Shown here in pieces: positions 33,490 to 42,233 of a DNA stretch of 64,000 bases. The position numbers and the translations under genes were made by a program. The DNA is from Chryseobacterium angstadtii (GTDB lineage Bacteria > Bacteroidota > Bacteroidia > Flavobacteriales > Weeksellaceae), in assembly GCF_001045465.1 (NCBI RefSeq), contig NZ_LFND01000006.1, positions 248,001 to 312,000 of the forward strand. Direction: 5' to 3'. The notes under the pieces were generated by a model. That model saw only the letters and a program-made list of their open reading frames with translations, had not been told where the DNA came from and made no database searches. Position 1 is the first letter of the stretch, and each line of letters opens with the position of its first letter.

Positions 33490-34362
33490 ATGAATACTCT
33501 ATCCATCAACAATCTCAGCCTTATTTACAAAAATGGCTTTCAGGCGGTAAAAGATATATCGCTCGACATCGGAAACGGAATGTTCGGCCTACTGGGCCCG
33601 AATGGTGCCGGAAAATCATCATTAATGAAAACCATTGTTGGGCTTCAGAAACCCACATCCGGTCAGATTATTTTCAACGGAAAAGATGTTTCCAATAATC
33701 CTGATGATATCAAACAGAATCTTGGTTTTCTGCCCCAGGATTTCGGGGTCTATCCAAAAGTATCGGCCTATGATCTTCTTGAACATATTGCCGTATTAAA
33801 AGGAATCAACAACAGTAAAGAACGTAAAGAACAGATTCTGAGTCTGCTGGAGAAAGTAAATCTTTCCGATTTCAGAAAAAAAGAAGTGCATACTTTCTCC
33901 GGAGGGATGAAACAGCGTTTTGGAGTCGCTCAGGCGCTGCTTGGAAATCCTAAAATCATTATTGTAGACGAACCTACCGCAGGCCTCGATCCTGAAGAAC
34001 GAAACCGTTTCAATTCCTTACTGAATGACATCAGCCAGGATGTTATTGTTATTCTTTCCACTCATTTGGTAGAAGATGTCAGAAATTTATGCTCGGAAAT
34101 GGCCGTGATGAACAATGGGCAGATCCTGAGACAAGGGAAACCCGCAGACTTGATTTCCGAACTGGAAAACAGAATCTGGTCTAAACCGGTTGATACAACC
34201 GAACTGGAAAATTACCTTTCCAGTCATGAAATTATCAGCCGGCAGCTGATTGAAAGACAGCTTCACATCACTGTATTTTCAGAACAGCAGCCTGAAAAAT
34301 TTGAGGCTGTAAATCCTTTACTGGAGCACGTTTACTTCCGTACACTCACCCAAAAACCATAA
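33490..34362 (+). CDS. ABC transporter ATP-binding protein
   Basis: From ATG 33490 the 290-residue ATPase has Walker A GPNGAGKSS, signature FSGGMKQRF, Walker B IIIVDEPTAGLDPEE and the switch histidine in STHLVED. It belongs to the two-component exporter type that pairs with an ABC-2 permease, here the 1055-residue protein starting 2 bp downstream. The frame opens 13 codons earlier, but that part is not family sequence. The transported substrate is unknown. Confidence 0.92.
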   Translation: MNTLSINNLSLIYKNGFQAVKDISLDIGNGMFGLLGPNGAGKSSLMKTIVGLQKPTSGQIIFNGKDVSNNPDDIKQNLGFLPQDFGVYPKVSAYDLLEHIAVLKGINNSKERKEQILSLLEKVNLSDFRKKEVHTFSGGMKQRFGVAQALLGNPKIIIVDEPTAGLDPEERNRFNSLLNDISQDVIVILSTHLVEDVRNLCSEMAVMNNGQILRQGKPADLISELENRIWSKPVDTTELENYLSSHEIISRQLIERQLHITVFSEQQPEKFEAVNPLLEHVYFRTLTQKP

Positions 34363-34364
34363 TC

Positions 34365-37300
34365 ATGAATGCCTTATTTTTATTTGAAGCCAGACGTACC
34401 ACCAAGCACTGGCCAGCCTATCTTATAGCCTTGATTTTAGCAGGAATAGGAATCTTCTGCGGCAGTAGTTTCAATCTCGCAGCCGGAGACGGAATCTACC
34501 TGAATTCACCATACACCATAGGTTTTATGACCGGAATGTTGAGTCTTTCTATCCTGTTTATTGCAGTTATTTATGCAGTACAGATTCTTTTTAAAGATCA
34601 GGATTCAAAATTTGATCAGGTTCTGTTTTCCTATCCCTTTTCAAAATGGACCTATCTGAGCGGGAGATTCAGTATCTATTTTCTTCAGACTTTTCTAAGT
34701 TTTTCCTTTTTAATGCTTGGCTTTTTAATCGGACAGGTAACGCGTACGGGAAGTGAAATGCAGGATGGATTCAATCTGATCAACTATCTGTATCCGATGC
34801 TCATCTTTGGTTTCGTCAACAGCTTTTTTGTATGTGGTTTTCTATTTTTCATTTCACTGATTTCCAGAAAAAAACTGCTTGTTGTCGTTGCCGGATTGCT
34901 GCTTTACGTTCTATATATGGTCGTTATGGTTTTTTCCAATTCTCCGTTTATGGCCGGAAGTTTACCACAGTCACTGGAAACACAACAGATTTCTGCCCTG
35001 CTGGATCCGTTTGGCTTGTCATCTTATTTCCTGGATGCCAGAACATTTTCCGTTCATCAGAAAAATACAATGCTAATCCCTTTTGCAGGTTATTTATTAA
35101 TCAACAGAATCGGGTTTCTGGTGATTACCGCTTTATTTTTATTGATCACTTTCCGGATGTTTTCATTTTCTTCTGTATCAAGGCAAAAAGTAAAGAAAAT
35201 AGTTTCCGGTTCTGAAAATCAAAATGCTCCATCATCCGCCTACACTATATCCCAAATCAGTTTCGGAAGGAAAAATACATTCCAATCCATTATTTCTTAT
35301 GCAAAAATTGATTTGATTTACCTGTTCAAAAGCATCACCATTCCTGCCGTTTCTATTCTGCTTCTCTTTTTTGTCGGAATGGAAATGTATGCCGAGATTG
35401 AAAAAGGGATCCGTCTTCCTCAGAAATATGCGGGTTCCGGGCTTATGGCGACAACTATTTCAGAGAATTTCCCTCTGTTCGGACTTCTTCTTGTAGCGTA
35501 TTTCATCAATGATCTGTATTGGAGAAGCCGTTCTTCAGGGTTCTTTCTGATTGAAGACAGCACTTTCTTTTCAAAAAGCAAGATATCGGGACATTTTGTT
35601 TCCATCAGTATTTTGTTGTTCTTTTTTACCGGAATTTTAATTATTCAAGGCATTATTTTTCAGGTGGTGTATCAGTATACTTATTTCGATTGGAATGCCT
35701 ATCTCGGAGTTTTTCTTTTCAATACGTTTCCATTAATCCTTTTTTCAGGGTTTATTTTATTCATCAATTCTATTATAAAGAATAAATTTATTGCTTTAGG
35801 AATTTCAGTTCTTGCTGTATTTCTGCTCGCCGGACCGGCTTCAGGGAAGATTCTTCCTTATCCTTTATTGAGAATATTTTCAGATTTTAAAGGCAGCTAC
35901 AGTGATTTTAATGGTTATGGCATTTACGCATCTGCTTTTGCCGCCAGACTTTTATTCGGAGCCGGACTGATTTCTTTTCTATGGATGATGAACAGTATCG
36001 TCAGAACTAAGAAATTTCAACCGTTTTCTTCCGTTCCCTGCCTGATTTTACTTTTTTCAGGTATTGGTGCCGGAGTGTTTTTTATGAAAGGCTATATTCC
36101 AAAAGATGAAGAAAAAGAAGTAGCTATATCTGTCGACTATGAAAAGCATTTTAAGAAATATGAACATCTTCCCCAGCCGAAAATAACGGATGTTAAAACT
36201 GAAATTCAATTATATCCTTCAGAAAATGCTTACCGGATCATTGGAAAATACATTCTTACCAATTATACCCAACAATCCATTCCCAAAATTCTGGTTAATT
36301 TCAATCCTGATTTGAAAATAGAATCTGCAAAGCTACAATCAGGTTCTGAAATAGCACAGGTTCATCAAACGGTATCGGAAATCCAATTAAAACAGCCCAT
36401 GAAACCCGGTGAAACAGCTGTTCTGAATTTTGAATTAACTTACAAATGGTATGCAGTGAACGGGCATCAGTCTTTTAATGCCATTATAGAAAATGGTTCT
36501 TTTATGCGGATCAGCAGATATTATCCTACCATTGGATATCAGAAGTCCGAAGAAATTCAGGATGAGCAAATTCGAAAGGAAAATCATCTCGGAAAGCTGG
36601 CAGAGCTTAAAAGACCGGAAGCTCCGGAGGTTTACCGCAAAGATTATATTAATTTAGAGATGACTGTTTCCACAGAAAGAAATCAGACTGCCATAGGCAC
36701 AGGAGATCTGGTTAAAAAGTGGACGAATTCAGGACGGAATTATTTTCAATATAAAGCTGAGAACATTCCTTTCCGGTTTGCTGTTTCTTCCGCAGATTAT
36801 CAAATAAAAAGCCTTATTCATAAAGGGATTGCGGTCAATCTTTTCTATCATTCCAATCATTCTGAAAACGCAGATCATCTTCTTGATAATGCGAAAAAAA
36901 CACTGGATTACTGCCTACAGAATTTCGGGAGTTATCCTTTTAAAACTGTCAATTTTGCAGAAATTTCATCGTTCACCAGAGGTTTTGCCGCAACAGCCTA
37001 TCCTTCCGCCGTCTTTATGCCTGAAGATATGGTTTTCCATGCCAATATTCACGGGGATAAGGAGCAGGATGTCATTAATGAGCTTGCGGGTCATGAGCTT
37101 TCGCATTTATGGTGGGGAAACAGCCAGATCAATCCGGATGACAGAGAAGGCGCTTCCATGCTTACTGAAACACTGGCCATGTACACGGAAATGATGCTTT
37201 ACAAAAAGATGCACGGCAACGAAAAAATGAAGGAGAGATTAAAGGTTCATCAGCAGATTTACGACAATGAAAAAGGTTTGTATGAGAACCGCCCGATTTA

Positions 37301-37532
37301 CAGGGTAAGAGGAGATATGGCACACATTGCCTATTCCAGAGGTGCGGTAGCTATGGTAGCATTAAGCGAGCTCATTGGAGAGGAAAAAGTGAATGAAGCA
37401 CTAAGAAGTTTTCTCATCAACAACCGTTATCCTAAAAAACCGTCTTCAATAGACCTTCTTAATGAATTTTATAAAGTATGTCCTGATTCGGCTACAAGAA
37501 AAAAGGTTGATGTATTGTTTAAAACAGACTGA
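34365..37532 (+). CDS. ABC permease fused to an M1-type aminopeptidase
   Basis: The 1055-residue protein begins with an ABC-2-like membrane part: about a dozen helices within residues 1-560, in two sets. A large extracytoplasmic M1 aminopeptidase follows with the zinc motif GHELSHLWWGN around residue 910, then TETLAMYTEM with the third ligand. Such permease-peptidase fusions are known in Bacteroidota and couple export to peptide trimming. It starts 2 bp after the ATPase gene. Confidence 0.85.
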   Translation: MNALFLFEARRTTKHWPAYLIALILAGIGIFCGSSFNLAAGDGIYLNSPYTIGFMTGMLSLSILFIAVIYAVQILFKDQDSKFDQVLFSYPFSKWTYLSGRFSIYFLQTFLSFSFLMLGFLIGQVTRTGSEMQDGFNLINYLYPMLIFGFVNSFFVCGFLFFISLISRKKLLVVVAGLLLYVLYMVVMVFSNSPFMAGSLPQSLETQQISALLDPFGLSSYFLDARTFSVHQKNTMLIPFAGYLLINRIGFLVITALFLLITFRMFSFSSVSRQKVKKIVSGSENQNAPSSAYTISQISFGRKNTFQSIISYAKIDLIYLFKSITIPAVSILLLFFVGMEMYAEIEKGIRLPQKYAGSGLMATTISENFPLFGLLLVAYFINDLYWRSRSSGFFLIEDSTFFSKSKISGHFVSISILLFFFTGILIIQGIIFQVVYQYTYFDWNAYLGVFLFNTFPLILFSGFILFINSIIKNKFIALGISVLAVFLLAGPASGKILPYPLLRIFSDFKGSYSDFNGYGIYASAFAARLLFGAGLISFLWMMNSIVRTKKFQPFSSVPCLILLFSGIGAGVFFMKGYIPKDEEKEVAISVDYEKHFKKYEHLPQPKITDVKTEIQLYPSENAYRIIGKYILTNYTQQSIPKILVNFNPDLKIESAKLQSGSEIAQVHQTVSEIQLKQPMKPGETAVLNFELTYKWYAVNGHQSFNAIIENGSFMRISRYYPTIGYQKSEEIQDEQIRKENHLGKLAELKRPEAPEVYRKDYINLEMTVSTERNQTAIGTGDLVKKWTNSGRNYFQYKAENIPFRFAVSSADYQIKSLIHKGIAVNLFYHSNHSENADHLLDNAKKTLDYCLQNFGSYPFKTVNFAEISSFTRGFAATAYPSAVFMPEDMVFHANIHGDKEQDVINELAGHELSHLWWGNSQINPDDREGASMLTETLAMYTEMMLYKKMHGNEKMKERLKVHQQIYDNEKGLYENRPIYRVRGDMAHIAYSRGAVAMVALSELIGEEKVNEALRSFLINNRYPKKPSSIDLLNEFYKVCPDSATRKKVDVLFKTD

Positions 37533-37936
37533 GTTCGGGATTTGTGATGCGGGATACGGGTTTGAGAATCGGAGGGTTTGAGAGTTTTAGCATTTGAGGG
37601 TTTCGGGATACGGGATACGGGGTGTGAGTTGCGGGATTAAATTAGTTTCAATGGTTCTTTTTTTAATTCCCAATTCAGCGTTAAATAGTCAATTGTCAAT
37701 TTTGCTTCGCAAGTCAATAGGCAATTGGTGATAGCTAATCAATTCATGATTCATAATTCACAATTGACATTCCTTAGTCTTAGCCTTTGCCTCAGCCTAA
37801 AAATCTGAAATATTTCTATCCCGAATCTCAGGTTAAAACAATATAAAATCGTCTTTGGGCGATTGATACAAAAGTGATTTCTCTCTGACTGAAAATTATA
37901 TTGATTTTCTTTTCTACTCATAAATTATTATCACTG
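37533..37936. repeat. Word-repeat gap with a dispersed element copy
   Basis: CGGGATACGGG-like words occupy 37540-37640. A copy of the TCAATTTTGCTTCGCAAGTC element sits at about 37697-37716 with CAATTGGTGATAGC after it. A small AAATCGTC/GGCGATT hairpin lies near 37847-37865. No gene is seen. Confidence 0.45.
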
Positions 37937-37963
37937 AGGCTGCAAATTGTTGCAGCCTTTTTT
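37937..37963 (+). terminator. Orphan intrinsic terminator
   Basis: AGGCTGCAA and TTGCAGCCT form a 9-bp stem with an ATTG loop and T6. It lies 400 bp after the permease-peptidase stop and 110 bp before the MarR gene, so it may end a small RNA or a long 3' UTR. Confidence 0.7.
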
Positions 37964-38023
37964 ATGTTTTTTAAAGAAATCTCGAAACCCTTGTAACAAT
38001 ATAAAAACATTGACTACAAATTA

Positions 38024-38037
38024 ATTGATATATCAAT
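38024..38037 (+). promoter_or_regulatory. Palindromic operator of the MarR operon
   Basis: ATTGATATATCAAT is a perfect 14-bp palindrome typical of MarR-family sites, 34 bp before the MarR ATG. A second related half (AATTGATAAATCATT) directly follows. Autoregulation is inferred. Confidence 0.6.
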
Positions 38038-38071
38038 AATTGATAAATCATTATTATTTAAAATAGAAAGC

Positions 38072-38512
38072 ATGGAAAAATTAAATTCAATTATATTTTA
38101 CAATATAGATAAAGCGATAAGGTCATACAGAAACTTTGCACAGCGACAGCTCAAAGCCCACGGTTTTACCATCACCATCGATCAGTGGCTGATTATTAAA
38201 GCAATCCTGGAAAATCCCGGGATTACCCAGAATGAAATCGGGGATTTGGTTTTTAAGGACAACGCATCGGTGACAAGAATTATTGATCTGATGGTAAAAT
38301 CAGAATATGTGATCCGGAAGGTTCATTCTGAGGACCGCAGAAAAACGAATCTTGAAGTAACCGAATCCGGTAAAAAAATCATAAAAGATGTTCAAAAAAT
38401 AGTAGAAGGAAACCGAAAAACGGCTTTGAAAAACATCACAAAAGAAGAGCTGGAGATTATGAATTCTGCCCTGCTCAAAATATCAGAAAACTGTATAAAC
38501 ACTAAAAAATAA
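38072..38512 (+). CDS. MarR-family transcriptional regulator
   Basis: The 146-residue protein has the MarR winged helix: QWLIIKAILENPGITQNEIGDLVFKDNASVTRIIDLMVKSEYVIRKVHSEDRRKTNLEVTESG, with the DRR wing. It lies 5 bp before an outer-membrane receptor gene and 34 bp after a perfect palindrome, so it probably represses its own operon. The inducing ligand is unknown. Confidence 0.9.
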   Translation: MEKLNSIIFYNIDKAIRSYRNFAQRQLKAHGFTITIDQWLIIKAILENPGITQNEIGDLVFKDNASVTRIIDLMVKSEYVIRKVHSEDRRKTNLEVTESGKKIIKDVQKIVEGNRKTALKNITKEELEIMNSALLKISENCINTKK

Positions 38513-38517
38513 ACACA

Positions 38518-40932
38518 ATGACCAGATTATTTTTACTCCTGCTGACATGGGTACTGACTTTATTCAGCTGCCTGTTTTCAGCACAGACGGTGAACAACTT
38601 TTCACTATCCGGAACCGTTAATTCCGGGAAAACTGAACAGCTGGAAATCAATCTGTTTGACTCCGGAAATGCGTTAGTAAAAACAGAAATTGCTGAACAG
38701 AACGGAAAATTCAGTTTCAGTGATCTTAAAACGGGGAGTTATCGTTTGAAGATCAGCAAAAACGGGAAGGAAGTTTATCAATCAAACGATATTCAGGTTG
38801 CAGAAAACAAAACCCTCGCTCCTATTGATCTCAATATACAATCTATCGAAGGGATAACCATTACCAAAACCAAACCTTATATTGAAAGACAGGACGGAAA
38901 GATGATTCTTAATGTTGAAAACAGCATTGCCAGCACCGGAAATTCGGCTTTTGAAGTGCTGGAAAAAGCGCCGGGAGTGAATGTGGACAGTAATGACAAC
39001 ATCAGCCTCCGGGGAAAAGGAAATCTTCTGGTACAGATTGACGGAAAAAATACGCCTATGACCGGAACTGATCTGGCGGCTTATCTGCGGGGCATTCCAT
39101 CTTCAACGGTTGAGAAAATAGAATTCATTACCAATCCGTCTTCAAAGTACGATGCAGCCGGAACTTCCATCATCAATATCAAGTTAAAAAAAGACCAGCG
39201 AAAAGGAACGAACGGAAGTATTTCCACTTCTTTGGGAACGGGAAAATTCATCAAGAACAATAATAGTTTCAGCATCAATCACCGCAACAAGAAAGTGAAT
39301 GTTTTCGCCAATTACAGCTTTGCTTACCGGGAATTTTATAATCATCTGGTTCTGGACAGGAATTTTTACACAGACGGTACTTTTGACAAAGCCTACCTGC
39401 AGGATAATTTTCTGAAATTCAACTTCAGAAATCATATTGCAAAAACAGGGATGGATTATTATTTGAACGACAAGAATGTACTTGGCTTTTCCGTAGGTTT
39501 TGTGAGCAATAAATTTGATCCGAAGGGTGATAATTCAAGTCTGATATTGGGAAGCGACCGCCTTCCGGACGGCAGTTTTACGACTAAGAACCGTTCTCAT
39601 GATCACTGGAAAAACATATCTTTCAACCTGAATCATAAATATACGATAGACTCATTAGGCTCGGAGGTTACTACGGATTTTGACTTTATTAATTATTCCA
39701 ACACATCTCTGCAAAATTTTGAGACAAGAACGTATGAAACCAACGGCAATCTGAATAATCTTGATATTTTACAGGGCGATATCGGTGGAAATCTGAATAT
39801 CTATTCTTTAAAATCTGATCTGACAAAGAATCTCAAAAAAAGCTGGAAACTGGAGGCTGGAATCAAAACCAGCTTTGTGAAAGCTGATAATGACCTGAAG
39901 TTCTTTAATGCAAGTTCAGGCGTTCCGGAAATAGATCTGAATAAAACCAATCATTTTATTTATGAAGAGAACATCAATGCAGTTTATGGAAACGTTTCCA
40001 AAAAGTGGGAAAAATTCAGTGCCACGTTCGGTTTAAGGGCTGAAAATACCAATGTAACGGGAACTCAGATCACCACAAATCAGGTGAATAAAAAGAACTA
40101 CACCCAATTGTTTCCAAGTGCTGTTTTTTCATACGATGTAACGGATAAAAGTAATCTGGAAATCAATTTCAGCCGCAGAATCACAAGACCAAGCTATAAC
40201 CAGCTGAACCCTTTCAAATTTTATCTGGACCCTACGACTTACAAAGCAGGAAATCCGGAGCTTAACCCTCAAACCACGATGAATTATGAATTTACCTACA
40301 GCTTAAACAGTAAGTATTTTGCGACTTTGAGCTACAGCAGAACGGCCAACAATATTACAGACGTCATTAAACCGGTTGTGGAAAACGGAGAAAACATTAC
40401 GGTTCAGACCAATGAAAATCTGAATTCTGCATCATATTTCGGCCTCTATCTGATTGCTCCCGTGAAGCTGACAAAATGGTGGGAGATGAATAACAGCGCG
40501 AATTTCTATTACGGATCCTATACCGGAAATGTATCCGGAACGCAGATCAACAATCAGGGGAATTTCACCTTTAACATTAACAGTATCAATTCTTTCAAGC
40601 TGGGCAATGGTTTTACGGCTGAACTTACCGGAAACTACAGAGCAAGGGAAGTTTACGCCTATATGGATGTACAGCCGAACTGGTTTTTGAACATAGGAGC
40701 TCAGAAAAAGTTTAAAAACAATAGTGTTTTGAAGTTTTCATTCAATGATATTTTCTTTACGAGCAATCCGAAAGCGCAGACCACTTTTAACAACTATGTA
40801 GAAAACTTTGTGGTAAAAAGAGATTCGCGTGTAGCAACGATCTCCTACACTTACAATTTCGGTTCTTCCAAAAACGGGCAGCCAAGAAAAACAGGAGGTG
40901 CAGATGATCTGAAACAGAGAATCGGAGCTTGA
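38518..40932 (+). CDS. Outer-membrane beta-barrel receptor, TonB-dependent-like
   Basis: The 804-residue protein has a signal peptide ending LFSAQ, then a carboxypeptidase-regulatory-like beta-sandwich (residues 27-110). A plug-like segment follows (AFEVLEKAPGVNVDSNDNISLRGKGNLLVQIDGK) and then a 22-strand-type barrel ending TISYTYNFGSSKNG. The plug fits TonB-dependent receptors or the outer-membrane beta-barrel family (PF14905). It is co-transcribed with the MarR gene, so the regulator's ligand may relate to its substrate, which is unknown. Confidence 0.85.
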   Translation: MTRLFLLLLTWVLTLFSCLFSAQTVNNFSLSGTVNSGKTEQLEINLFDSGNALVKTEIAEQNGKFSFSDLKTGSYRLKISKNGKEVYQSNDIQVAENKTLAPIDLNIQSIEGITITKTKPYIERQDGKMILNVENSIASTGNSAFEVLEKAPGVNVDSNDNISLRGKGNLLVQIDGKNTPMTGTDLAAYLRGIPSSTVEKIEFITNPSSKYDAAGTSIINIKLKKDQRKGTNGSISTSLGTGKFIKNNNSFSINHRNKKVNVFANYSFAYREFYNHLVLDRNFYTDGTFDKAYLQDNFLKFNFRNHIAKTGMDYYLNDKNVLGFSVGFVSNKFDPKGDNSSLILGSDRLPDGSFTTKNRSHDHWKNISFNLNHKYTIDSLGSEVTTDFDFINYSNTSLQNFETRTYETNGNLNNLDILQGDIGGNLNIYSLKSDLTKNLKKSWKLEAGIKTSFVKADNDLKFFNASSGVPEIDLNKTNHFIYEENINAVYGNVSKKWEKFSATFGLRAENTNVTGTQITTNQVNKKNYTQLFPSAVFSYDVTDKSNLEINFSRRITRPSYNQLNPFKFYLDPTTYKAGNPELNPQTTMNYEFTYSLNSKYFATLSYSRTANNITDVIKPVVENGENITVQTNENLNSASYFGLYLIAPVKLTKWWEMNNSANFYYGSYTGNVSGTQINNQGNFTFNINSINSFKLGNGFTAELTGNYRAREVYAYMDVQPNWFLNIGAQKKFKNNSVLKFSFNDIFFTSNPKAQTTFNNYVENFVVKRDSRVATISYTYNFGSSKNGQPRKTGGADDLKQRIGA

Positions 40933-41010
40933 TAAAATGGCAGAAATATATCCTTAATTAATACAATATGAAGGGAAGCCGGAAGAAGGAAGTTACCCTC
41001 TTTGATAATA

Positions 41011-41041
41011 AAAAACCACTGAAAATTTCAGTGGTTTTCTT
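41011..41041 (+). terminator. Terminator after the receptor gene
   Basis: AAAACCACTGAAA and TTTCAGTGGTTTT form a near-perfect stem followed by T-rich sequence. Confidence 0.85.
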
Positions 41042-41099
41042 TTGTTTTATTAATACATAATCTAAAAATTTCCCTCTTGGAGGTTTGAACATAAAGCCA

Positions 41100-41747
41100 T
41101 TAAAAGTCATTATACATCGCAAATGCTTGAAATAATGTCCCGTTATAGTTTCCTCCCTGAATACACTGAGTCGCAGTGAGGTCGAAGCAGGTTCCTAAAA
41201 TTTCTATGGAATGGGTTCCTGCTCCCAGTAAGGTTATATAACTTCCGGTATTATAAAAGATTCCGCTTAAATTATTTCCCGTATTAGTTCCATTCGTGTA
41301 AGTATTTGAAGCTCTTACAACATTGGTTCCGTTAACACTTAAATGGGTTCTCAGCAACTTCAATCTCACATCAGAAAATGTTGTTGATAATGTAATCGGG
41401 ACTGAAAAATTAATAATTACAAATGCCGGCTTTATTAAGGTGATGGACTGATTGCTGATACTTACAGGAGCAGTTCCGTCTCCTCCTGTATTGACCAAAG
41501 CCAAAGTATTGAGACTGAATAACTGCACCATCTGCTGGTTAAGTACATTTTTTTTAATGTAATCAACATTACCGTTAGCGTCTGCAATCTGTACATTATC
41601 ATACACTGCATTTGCAGACTGATTGGTTTGGGTTCTGACTCTTAAATTTCCGTTAACATCTAGGGTTCTCGTGGGTGTCGTGGTATTTATACCGACCTGA
41701 GCACTTAAGGATGCACAGGACAAGAATAAAAAAATAATTTTTTTCAT
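41100..41747 (-). CDS. Secreted protein of unknown function
   Basis: The 215-residue protein has a signal peptide ending ASLSAQ followed by VGINTTTPTRTLDVNGNLRVR, a start seen in many flavobacterial secreted proteins related to phage-tail-fibre-like N termini. The remainder is rich in Thr, Asn and Ser, beta-type, with one C-x7-C near the end. No enzyme motif is visible. It is a single gene with its own promoter region in the 480-bp gap downstream of pnp. Confidence 0.65.
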   Translation of the reverse strand: MKKIIFLFLSCASLSAQVGINTTTPTRTLDVNGNLRVRTQTNQSANAVYDNVQIADANGNVDYIKKNVLNQQMVQLFSLNTLALVNTGGDGTAPVSISNQSITLIKPAFVIINFSVPITLSTTFSDVRLKLLRTHLSVNGTNVVRASNTYTNGTNTGNNLSGIFYNTGSYITLLGAGTHSIEILGTCFDLTATQCIQGGNYNGTLFQAFAMYNDF

Positions 41748-42183
41748 GATTTCTGATTTAAATGATTAGGGTGAGAATAATCTTATGTGTTTTATGTGTT
41801 TTTTTGTGTCTTATATGTTTTGCTAAGATTCATATAAAACTTACACTTCTACATGGATAGTAGTGACTGGCTCTGTAAACAATGATATTTTTCCTGAAAG
41901 AAATTTATTATAGCTATAATGAAAATGGTGTTAAAAAAAATCATTAATTATTGACAAATATATAACTATAATTCACATGAAAATGAAAAATTTTTTTATG
42001 TTAAATTACTGATAATCTGTGTTTTAATGTCTACTTGTGCGTTTATACAGAACTAAAATATATTCTCAATTTTAATAAAAGCAATAGGATAAAAAATCAA
42101 GTTTTAAAGTTTTTTTTCAGAAGAAAGCTATCTGTAATTTGAATACCAGGAAATCGTGAAGAAGCCACATAGGTTAAAATAAA
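41748..42183. other. Gap, low-complexity
   Basis: TTTTATGTGTTTTTTTGTGTCTTATATG-like low-complexity sequence lies at 41790-41820. The rest is A+T-rich with no frame I would call. The promoter of the minus-strand gene at 41747 should be here. Confidence 0.35.
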
Positions 42184-42211
42184 AAATCCCTCAAATTAAT
42201 TTGAGGGATTC
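42184..42211. terminator. Terminator after pnp
   Basis: AAATCCCTCAAA and TTTGAGGGATTC form an 11-bp stem with a short loop, just downstream of the minus-strand pnp gene. Confidence 0.85.
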
Positions 42212-42233
42212 TATTATGTATTAAGACTTACTA

